Shown: positions 4,828-10,758 of the stretch, piece after piece
Layout: the number at the start of each line of letters is the position of its first letter
Position numbering within the stretch: the stretch's first letter is position 1
Assembly: GCA_003132905.1 (NCBI GenBank)
Contig: PKZC01000406.1
Span: 11,442 to 22,199, forward strand
Reading direction: 5' to 3'
DNA from: Bryobacterales bacterium
Lineage (GTDB): Bacteria > Acidobacteriota > Terriglobia > Bryobacterales > Bryobacteraceae
Length of the DNA stretch: 10,758 bases
Notes under the pieces: model-generated
Told to the model about the DNA's origin: nothing
What the model saw: only the letters and a program-made list of their open reading frames with translations
Database searches by the model: none
Translations under genes and position numbers: made by a program

Positions 4828-7800
4828 ATGCCTGCCGCTGCCGCCACCGCCGCGAAATCGACTGCGAATCGGAATCCGGAATTAATCCGCTACATCAACC
4901 TGAAGCTTGCGGCGCTGGGGCAGCCTACCAGCCGCAGCACGGCGGATCCCGAGTTTTTAGAAATCGCCGCGCCGCTGCTGCGCAATTATCTCCAGAAAGA
5001 CCAGCTGCTCGGCAACCGGCTGTGCCCGGCCGACACTCGCATTCAATCGTTTCTGGATCGCTACTTTGCCGATGTCTCGCCGAATGGCGTCGCGCGGCTG
5101 CCCGTCGACAGTTTCGTGCTGGATCGCGAGGGAATGGCGCGCATTATGTCGCTGCCCGCGACGGCCGACGTGTTTTCATCGCCCTGTTTGCAGTCCTACC
5201 GGGTGGAGCAGGGGGTGCTCCACAATCCCAAGAGCGACAAGCGCACGACGCAGGGTCTGTTCCACATCGCCGAGGGCGGGCTGCCCGTTCCGGCGGATAA
5301 GACCGCGGTTCCCAAGCAAGCTTTCGCGGCTTTGTGGGCGATGGCGCTGCATCCGCCGGAGAGCATGCTGGTGCTGCCGTTCACCGCCGACCAAGAAGAC
5401 CGCGTGCGCTGCTTCGTGTCGCTGCTGCTCCGTCCGCTGGTGTCTCCCGCGGCCGGACGCGATCCGGAAAAGACCATGGAGATCCGCTTCATCGCACCGG
5501 GCAGCCTGGTCAGCAATCTCGATTTCGTCGAAAGCATTTTCGGCAATGCGGGCGATCCCTATCTTCCAGAAAACGACGCTGCACTCGACGCCATGCACTG
5601 GACCGGGCACACGGGCTGCGTCATCCTGGCGCCACATCTGGTAGGCGTGAAGAAGAAAGACATCGGATTGCCGCATGTGAGCGTTGCCACCCAACGCCAG
5701 CGCCGCGATGGGATGTGTTGGGAGAAAGAAGAGGATCTCTATAACGGTGGATCGGCTTTCAAGATCACCTGCCGCGATCAGCGCGGCGTGATGGTCACTA
5801 TTCTGGCCGACAACTACTACGGCTATTGCAAAAAAGAGGTGAAAACGCAGATCAGCTTCGCGGCGAATCTGTTCGGAATGTGCGAAGAGGAGCATGCCGG
5901 CGGCGCGATCGCGTTCGCCACCTATGTGCTCGGTCAGGACTTTTATGCCGGCCGAACCGTCAGCTTGAAGAAAGCCAAATACGACGACGCGCTGTGTCTG
6001 CTGGGCGATCTCGTGGAGCCCCACCCGGAAGGCTATGCCAAGGACCAGCGCTTCTCCGATATTTTCTACGTGCCGGAGGATTCCGTTTTCCATGTCTTGG
6101 ACGGGACCATCACGTGGCGGCATGGCGATCGCGATGAGCATCTGACGCTACGCGACGACGCCACGTATTTTCTTCCAAACGGGTTTCGAATCCGGCTGGA
6201 GAAGCAAACCGGAGGCGCCGCCTGGAGGCTGGTGGGAGCTCGGCCGCGCGGGACGCTGGTTCACAAACCGTGTACCGTGTCGGGCGGCGGTAAATCGGAG
6301 ATATCGAAATCGATCGCCAACGCGCTGTTAAAGGGTCCAGTGTTTGTCAAAGACTACCATCGCGACATGGATCAAGTGGCTGAGATTTTCGAGCGCGATT
6401 TTTCCTCGGCTTACCGCAAGCGTTTGCCCGATGCGCGCACTCAGCGTCCCATCTTGAGCCCGGAACGGACCCTGGGGTCGGTGATCCAACTGCTGACGCC
6501 GTCGCCTGAATATACCGACGAACATAACGCCTGGGTGCGCGACCTTCCGCAAACCATCCGCCAACTTTTGTTCACGGTGAAGCGCTACTATCAGCCGGAG
6601 TGGGGCGACAACTGGCGCGAGCATTTCACGGTGGATCGCATCAACGGTTTTCTGGGGCATGAGCTGAAGTTTGAGAACCAGCCGCTGGTGAGCAATTATC
6701 TGCGCGTGGGTTTCGATCCGGATGGCTCCTGGCGCATCTACAAACTGCGGCCCGATTTTCATCCCGCCGACAAAGTGGCGGTGGAAGACGACATCACCGC
6801 TTCGGTGGTGCTGCCGCGCGAAAGCTTGAGCGATCTCGATCCGGAGTACCCCAATCCCAGCGTCAAACTAGTGGCGAATTGCGAGCGGCGGCTCTTCCAG
6901 CGTCCAGACGAGGCCGTACGGCGCGGGTCCGATCGCCAAGCCGAGGCCGACATTGCAGGCTCGGGAAATTTCTTTTCAAACTATGAAGCCTTCGACGCCG
7001 AGGGTGCGCGCGCGCTGGTGCAGCATGTGGTGGAGTTCGATCGTTATACCGAGCCGATGAAACAGCGCCTGCAGAGCTTTCTCCTTGAGCCGCAGGCCGA
7101 TTATGTGGTGTCTTCGGCGCATCCTCGCATGGTGAATGGAGCGCCCTCAACCAACCCTCGCTATTTGCAGCCTCGGCCCGACTTGGTGAATCCGCGCGAT
7201 TCCTATCTGGCCGAGATTGCGGCGCGCCTGGCGCGTGAGATTCCCTCGGCGCGTCCCGTTTATCAGCCGGTGAACGCAGTGCTCGCCGGACGCAGAAACA
7301 GCCCCGCCGATCCCAAAGCTGGACTGCCGCCCCTGGCGGTTTATGGGCCCGTCCACTACCAAGAATTGCCCGAGCTGTTCATGGACTTTGTCGCCAGCCT
7401 GACCGGCAAATCGCCGGCTACGACGGGATTCGGAAGCGAAGGCGCGTTGACCAAAGGTCCGTTTAACGCCCTGTGGCCCGTGGTCGATTTAAACAACGCG
7501 CTGGTATCGGCGATCGTGACCGGCTACGCGGGGTTTACTACTTCGGCGGGATACGTGGGGCCAAATTTTCGAGTGGATCACGACGTCAGTCTGCTGGTGC
7601 CGGAGATCTGGTGCCGCATGCGGGTCCACGAACGCGATCCGGAATTTCTGAAGGCTCAGGGCTATTTAGAGCCGGTGTGCGACTTCTGCCTGGACGGCCG
7701 AACGATTCTGGCGAGCCGGCTGGGCTATCGCATCACGGAGCTTTTCGTGGATCACTTTTTGGGACGTATCTTTGAAACGCCGGACGCGGTGTTTCCCGAT

Positions 7801-8229
7801 CGAATGCTGCGGCCGGAGCAGCAGGATTTGGCGCAGTTTGCCGCGGGCGTGGAGGCGATCGTGGAGACACAGACCCGCGTGGCGCAGCAATATTTTGAAG
7901 ATGGAAGCGTGGATGCCGCCTGCCCGCCGTTGAAAGCGCTGCTGCACATCATGGCGTACGGGTCGTACGAAGGGATGGGCGTGGACGATCCGAAGATCCG
8001 CGGGATGTTCGCTCGCCAGGCGATGCTTCAAAGCGACTGGTATCGCGAGCGGTTGCGCGTGAAGCAGCGGCGCGACGTGGCCTTGTGGACGCGGCACGTG
8101 TCGGCGCTCGAGTCGGCCGGTCGGCCTCTCGAGGAGGCGCGGGCGCAATTGAGGCGGGTGAGTGCGCCGGATTACTTGCATGAGCTGGTAGGCACCATAG
8201 GGGCCGATCCGTTTCACCTTCAGAGCTAA
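4828..8229 (+). CDS. Probable PPi-type phosphoenolpyruvate carboxykinase
   Basis: An 1133-residue cytosolic protein, far longer than ATP- or GTP-PEPCK (about 530-620) but matching the roughly 1100-1150 of the diphosphate-dependent type (EC 4.1.1.38) known from Propionibacterium, Actinomyces and Entamoeba. That enzyme interconverts oxaloacetate plus PPi with PEP, CO2 and phosphate. Segments that look catalytic are HWTGHTGCVILAPHLVGVKK (near 255-275), DNYYGYCKKEVKTQ (328-341), EEEHAGGA shortly after, a phosphate-binding-like loop TVSGGGKSEISKS (483-495, K489), and KSPATTGFGSEGALTKGPFNAL (from 861). The loop is not a classical Walker A, since no Gly is present five residues before the GK glycine. 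No signal peptide, membrane segment or repeat was seen. It is divergent from the TIR gene, and cheW follows 50 nt after the stop. The identification comes from remembered family features and size without an alignment; such genes are often left as hypothetical. The reading frame itself is certain, and minus-strand frames here are shadows. Confidence 0.75.
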   Translation: MPAAAATAAKSTANRNPELIRYINLKLAALGQPTSRSTADPEFLEIAAPLLRNYLQKDQLLGNRLCPADTRIQSFLDRYFADVSPNGVARLPVDSFVLDREGMARIMSLPATADVFSSPCLQSYRVEQGVLHNPKSDKRTTQGLFHIAEGGLPVPADKTAVPKQAFAALWAMALHPPESMLVLPFTADQEDRVRCFVSLLLRPLVSPAAGRDPEKTMEIRFIAPGSLVSNLDFVESIFGNAGDPYLPENDAALDAMHWTGHTGCVILAPHLVGVKKKDIGLPHVSVATQRQRRDGMCWEKEEDLYNGGSAFKITCRDQRGVMVTILADNYYGYCKKEVKTQISFAANLFGMCEEEHAGGAIAFATYVLGQDFYAGRTVSLKKAKYDDALCLLGDLVEPHPEGYAKDQRFSDIFYVPEDSVFHVLDGTITWRHGDRDEHLTLRDDATYFLPNGFRIRLEKQTGGAAWRLVGARPRGTLVHKPCTVSGGGKSEISKSIANALLKGPVFVKDYHRDMDQVAEIFERDFSSAYRKRLPDARTQRPILSPERTLGSVIQLLTPSPEYTDEHNAWVRDLPQTIRQLLFTVKRYYQPEWGDNWREHFTVDRINGFLGHELKFENQPLVSNYLRVGFDPDGSWRIYKLRPDFHPADKVAVEDDITASVVLPRESLSDLDPEYPNPSVKLVANCERRLFQRPDEAVRRGSDRQAEADIAGSGNFFSNYEAFDAEGARALVQHVVEFDRYTEPMKQRLQSFLLEPQADYVVSSAHPRMVNGAPSTNPRYLQPRPDLVNPRDSYLAEIAARLAREIPSARPVYQPVNAVLAGRRNSPADPKAGLPPLAVYGPVHYQELPELFMDFVASLTGKSPATTGFGSEGALTKGPFNALWPVVDLNNALVSAIVTGYAGFTTSAGYVGPNFRVDHDVSLLVPEIWCRMRVHERDPEFLKAQGYLEPVCDFCLDGRTILASRLGYRITELFVDHFLGRIFETPDAVFPDRMLRPEQQDLAQFAAGVEAIVETQTRVAQQYFEDGSVDAACPPLKALLHIMAYGSYEGMGVDDPKIRGMFARQAMLQSDWYRERLRVKQRRDVALWTRHVSALESAGRPLEEARAQLRRVSAPDYLHELVGTIGADPFHLQS

Positions 8230-8242
8230 TTCCAATTCAAAC

Positions 8243-8278
8243 TTTCCCCCTCTCGAACGATGAGGATTTGGGGGGAAA
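8243..8278 (+). promoter_or_regulatory. RNA hairpin spanning the cheW ribosome-binding site
   Basis: TTTCCCCC (8243-8250) is the exact reverse complement of GGGGGAAA (8271-8278), with a 20-nt loop. The 3' arm contains the purine-rich GGGGGGA in front of the cheW start, so the folded RNA would hide it. A competing stem, CCTC (8249-8252) with GAGG (8262-8265), can form inside the same stretch. There is no following T tract, so it is a poor intrinsic terminator for the upstream gene. Confidence 0.45.
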
Positions 8279-8279
8279 T

Positions 8280-8807
8280 GTGACTTCCAACACAAACGTA
8301 GCGGAACCAAACGCAGCGCCTGTGAACGTGGCCGCTGAAAAGCGCGCCGGAAAGTACCTGGCGTTCCGGCTAGGAAAAGAAGATTTCGCCATCCAGGTCT
8401 TGAAGGTTCGCGAAATCGTTGGGATTCAGGACATCACGTCCGTGCCGCAGATGCCCAGCTTCGTAAAAGGTGTGATCAATCTGCGCGGCAAAGTGATCCC
8501 GGTAGTGGATCTGCGACTCAAGTTCGGGCTGGAAGAGCGCGAGTACACGCAACGGACCTGCATCATCGTGGTGCAAGTGCATAGTGGTGGAGTCGCGATC
8601 CAGAGCGGCATTATCGTGGACGAGGTCTCGGAGGTTCTGAATCTGTCGGCCGGTGAGATTGAGGACACGCCGGATTTCGGCGAGGATGTCGGAACGCCGT
8701 ATCTGCTAGGCATGGCGAAAGCCAAGGACAGCGTGAAGATGCTGCTCGATATCGATCAGATTCTGGCCAATAGCGAGACGATGTCGCTGAGCGGTTTAAT
8801 AAATTAG
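8280..8807 (+). CDS. cheW: Chemotaxis coupling protein CheW
   Basis: A 175-residue single-domain scaffold that links chemoreceptor tips to the histidine kinase CheA at the inner face of the membrane. After a 22-residue Ala/Asn/Pro-rich N-terminal extension, the CheW domain runs from about residue 23 to 165. It includes [14 protein letters not shown] (25-38), VREIVG (43-48), [20 protein letters not shown] (58-77, with the conserved NLRG), [11 protein letters not shown], and a terminal DIDQIL helix. GTG 8280 is preferred; TTG 8268 in the same frame would add four residues but has almost no room for a ribosome-binding site. The purine run GGGGGGA lies very close to GTG 8280, so the start remains slightly uncertain. 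It follows the PEPCK-like gene by 50 nt and precedes the receptor gene by 17 nt. No cheA, cheR or cheB is present in this window. Confidence 0.94.
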   Translation: MTSNTNVAEPNAAPVNVAAEKRAGKYLAFRLGKEDFAIQVLKVREIVGIQDITSVPQMPSFVKGVINLRGKVIPVVDLRLKFGLEEREYTQRTCIIVVQVHSGGVAIQSGIIVDEVSEVLNLSAGEIEDTPDFGEDVGTPYLLGMAKAKDSVKMLLDIDQILANSETMSLSGLIN

Positions 8808-8824
8808 TTGAGCGAAAGCCAAGC

Positions 8825-10261
8825 ATGTTCGCGCAGCTGACCATCGGGAAAAAGTTGACGCTGAGCTGTGGCGTTCTCCTGGCTTCTGTTCTGGAGCTGA
8901 GCTATTTTTCTCTTTCGGCCATCAGCAAGCTGCACGACGACTTCGACCAAATGGAACAAAGCACCTTGGTCAAGATCGAGCTGGTGGGCGATATCAAGGC
9001 GGGGGTGTCGCAAGTCCGGGCCGAGAATCGCGGGATGATTCTGGGCGCATCCGCCAAGAAGCCGGCAGATCTGGCGAAATCGCACCAAGGCGGCCGACAT
9101 GTCTTCGATCAATTAGATGGATACGTCAAGAATCTGCGGCCCCTGCTCTTGAGCGAATCGGGCCAGCGGTTGAACGAGCAATTGGCCGTCACGTTCCCTT
9201 TATGGCGCTTAGCTTTTGAACAGATCGCCCAAGCGTCTATGGCCGGCGATCTCGCCACGGCCAATCAGCTCCGCGCCGACAAAGAGGGCCCATTGGCCAT
9301 CGCTGTTGCGAAAACCGCCGATGAATTGCTGATTTATACGAAGAATCTGGCGGCGGCATCGGTGAAGGACGCCGACAGCCGGGCCTCGGCCAGCCGCTGG
9401 ATTATGACATTTTTCGTTGGGATTTCCATCCTCGCCGGAATAGCAATAGTGCTGGTGATCCGCTTCGTCAACCGCGAGCTGCGGCAGGCATCGAGCGAGT
9501 TGGCCGACGGCGCCGAACAAGTGAGCGGCGCGGCGGCGCAAGTGTCCAGTTCCTCGCAAATACTGGCGCAAGGGGCCAGCGAACAAGCTGCCTCTATCGA
9601 AGAGACCTCGGCGTCGGCGGAAGAAATAAATGCTATGTCGCGGAAGAACGCCGAAAATGCGGGAATGGCCGCCGGTTTAGTGACGCGGTCGCAGCGCCAG
9701 TTCGTTGAAAGCAACCAGCGCCTGGAGCAAATGGTGGCGGCGATGAGTGACATCGACGCCAGTTCCGATAAAATTTCGAAGATCATTAAGGTGATCGATG
9801 AAATTGCTTTTCAGACCAATATTTTGGCCTTAAATGCGGCGGTGGAGGCTGCCCGCGCCGGCGAAGCGGGCATGGGGTTCGCAGTGGTAGCCAATGAAGT
9901 CCGCAACCTGGCGCAGCGCTCCGCCCAAGCGGCTCGCGACACCGCGCCGCTCATCGAAGAGTCCATCGCCAAGTCGAAAGAGGGCAAATTGAAGGTCGAT
10001 CAGGTGGCTGCAGCGATCCGTTCCATTACCGAAGATGCCGGCGGCGTGAAGACCTTAGTAGATGAGATGAGCCTTGGCGGCAGGGAACAGACCAGAGGCA
10101 TCCTGCGGGTAGCCAAGGCGATCGAGCAGATGCAGAGCGTGACCCAGGCCTCGGCGGCCAGCGCTGAGCAGGGTGCCGCGGCGGCGGAACAACTGACCGC
10201 GCAAGCCAGCGCCATGAAGGAAGTGGTGGGACGGTTGACGGCGCTGGTCGGTTCGGCTTGA
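8825..10261 (+). CDS. Methyl-accepting chemotaxis protein, 4HB sensor, no HAMP domain
   Basis: A 478-residue inner-membrane chemoreceptor. TM1 is about 11-31, the periplasmic four-helix-bundle (4HB_MCP-like) sensor about 32-192, and TM2 about 193-213. Signalling helices start almost at once ([21 protein letters not shown], 217-237) with no recognisable HAMP P/G-D pattern between. The hairpin tip signature is strong: [20 protein letters not shown] (325-344), then [20 protein letters not shown] (346-365). Candidate methylation sites are E259-E260 within [10 protein letters not shown] and E448-Q449 within [10 protein letters not shown]. The protein ends in VGSA without a CheR-tethering pentapeptide. 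It begins 17 nt after the cheW stop, so the two are probably co-transcribed, although only a weak GAGC-type ribosome site precedes ATG 8825. The ligand cannot be told from sequence. Confidence 0.95.
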   Translation: MFAQLTIGKKLTLSCGVLLASVLELSYFSLSAISKLHDDFDQMEQSTLVKIELVGDIKAGVSQVRAENRGMILGASAKKPADLAKSHQGGRHVFDQLDGYVKNLRPLLLSESGQRLNEQLAVTFPLWRLAFEQIAQASMAGDLATANQLRADKEGPLAIAVAKTADELLIYTKNLAAASVKDADSRASASRWIMTFFVGISILAGIAIVLVIRFVNRELRQASSELADGAEQVSGAAAQVSSSSQILAQGASEQAASIEETSASAEEINAMSRKNAENAGMAAGLVTRSQRQFVESNQRLEQMVAAMSDIDASSDKISKIIKVIDEIAFQTNILALNAAVEAARAGEAGMGFAVVANEVRNLAQRSAQAARDTAPLIEESIAKSKEGKLKVDQVAAAIRSITEDAGGVKTLVDEMSLGGREQTRGILRVAKAIEQMQSVTQASAASAEQGAAAAEQLTAQASAMKEVVGRLTALVGSA

Positions 10262-10525
10262 TTCCCGCTATGCCGGAAATGATTACGCCAACCAAACATC
10301 CCACCTGCGTTTGTTCTGTGCACGCTTTCAGTGACACACGCGAGCTGGGTGCGCTGGTGTTGAAGAGGTGAAACCAAAGGGCTTCCCTTGGGCCACTCGG
10401 ATGCTGTGTAGCTGGGTGCTGGGAGGTGCCTGCTTGATTCATGCGACACCGCGTTATCGAGTGTCACGGATTGCGGACTCGCTCCCAGCAATCCTTCGCG
10501 TCTTCCGTCTCAGTATTTCGCGCGG
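10262..10525. other. Convergent intergenic region after the chemoreceptor gene
   Basis: These 264 bases separate the convergent ends of the receptor gene and the receiver-domain gene. I see no gene, tRNA or convincing terminator. The only structure is a weak inverted repeat, GACAC (10445-10449) with GTGTC (10461-10465), without a T tract. A plus-strand frame beginning at 10368 runs into the receiver gene and looks like noise. Confidence 0.45.
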
Positions 10526-10758
10526 CTACTCTAATGCGCCCGCCGGAGTCTTCGGTTCTGACGGCTCCAGTTGCGCCTTTAGTTTGGCGACGGTCACCGG
10601 CTTAGTGATATAGTCGTCAAACCCGGCTTCGAGAGCCTGTTCCCGGTCGCCCTGCATGGCAAAGGCAGTGAGTGCAATCACTCGGATACCCTCCAGCGCA
10701 GGGTCGGCCCGGATTTCGCGCACCACCGCGTAGCCATCCATTTCGGGCATCATGATGT
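10526..10758 (-). CDS. Response-regulator receiver domain, N-terminal part outside window
   Basis: The last 77 or so residues of a CheY-like receiver domain, cut by the right edge. Reading from the edge, the frame gives I-MMPEMDGYAVVREIRADP, then IRVIALTAFAMQGDREQALE, then AGFDDYITKPV. The conserved Thr of the ALTA strand and the Lys of TKPV are present. The phospho-acceptor Asp should be the codon crossing the edge: the two visible bases, AC, fit GAC. The receiver is at the very C-terminus, followed only by a short Pro/Glu/Lys-rich tail ending at TAG 10526. The LTAFAMQGD...GFDDYITKP style is common both in DivK-like single-domain regulators and at the end of hybrid histidine kinases. The missing upstream part would decide this. 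It faces the chemoreceptor gene, so it is not in that operon. Confidence 0.9.
   Translation of the reverse strand, partial: IMMPEMDGYAVVREIRADPALEGIRVIALTAFAMQGDREQALEAGFDDYITKPVTVAKLKAQLEPSEPKTPAGALE

Noticed and set aside
4530..4847. A 105-codon minus-strand frame between the TIR and PEPCK-like genes
   Set aside because: It overlaps the 5' ends of both genes in the wrong frame or strand and has no motif or ribosome-binding site I can support.
5176..6141. A 321-codon minus-strand open frame
   Set aside because: It is antisense to the PEPCK-like gene and shows the His/Gln-rich composition typical of high-GC shadow frames.
6274..6312. Walker A ATPase motif in the large plus-strand protein
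   Set aside because: The spacing GxxxxGK[ST] is not met, because the glycine five residues before the GK glycine is a threonine; no Walker B context was seen either.
7666..8310. A 214-codon minus-strand frame
   Set aside because: Antisense to the 3' end of the PEPCK-like gene; composition is that of a shadow frame.
10368..10613. An 81-codon plus-strand frame after the chemoreceptor gene
   Set aside because: It runs antisense into a clear receiver domain and has no recognisable domain of its own.

Overview
The window looks like a chromosomal stretch from a soil-type bacterium, most likely an Acidobacteriota member related to Solibacter/Bryobacterales. That placement is inferred from the gene mix and is not proven: a GAF-fused alpha-glucan phosphorylase, a very large PEPCK-like protein, a HAMP-less 4HB chemoreceptor beside CheW, and a small exported HNH protein. 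There are nine protein genes, two of them cut by the window edges. No rRNA, tRNA, CRISPR array, insertion sequence or transposase was seen.

Layout. Positions 1-2009 (minus) hold the N-terminal two thirds or so of an alpha-glucan (glycogen/maltodextrin) phosphorylase carrying an extra N-terminal GAF domain. Positions 2180-4579 form an accessory islet with every gene on the minus strand. In transcription order it contains a pentapeptide-repeat/TIR protein (4579-3410), a HigB-type toxin (3304-2942), its XRE antitoxin (2934-2578), and a small HNH protein with a signal peptide (2548-2180). The toxin has a strong-looking promoter placed so that its mRNA would be leaderless. Hand counts of a few 60-base lines suggest lower GC in the TIR gene than in its neighbours. 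Positions 4828-8229 (plus) encode a 1133-residue protein that I read as PPi-type phosphoenolpyruvate carboxykinase. Positions 8280-8807 and 8825-10261 (plus) are cheW and a methyl-accepting chemotaxis protein. At 10526-10758 (minus) lies the C-terminal part of a response-regulator receiver domain that runs off the right edge.

How the genes may work together. Glycogen phosphorylase (release of glucose-1-phosphate) and PPi-PEPCK (PEP/oxaloacetate interconversion using pyrophosphate) are both central-carbon enzymes. They are separated, head to head, by the toxin-antitoxin/TIR/HNH islet, which looks like a small defence or stress insertion. The cheW-mcp pair is a receptor plus coupling protein without a local CheA, and the receiver fragment may belong to an adjacent signalling gene. 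The points most worth a second look are the EI-Ntr-like GAF on the phosphorylase, the apparent loss of the expected catalytic glutamate in the TIR domain, the leaderless toxin promoter with its overlapping inverted repeat, and the RNA hairpin over the cheW ribosome-binding site.
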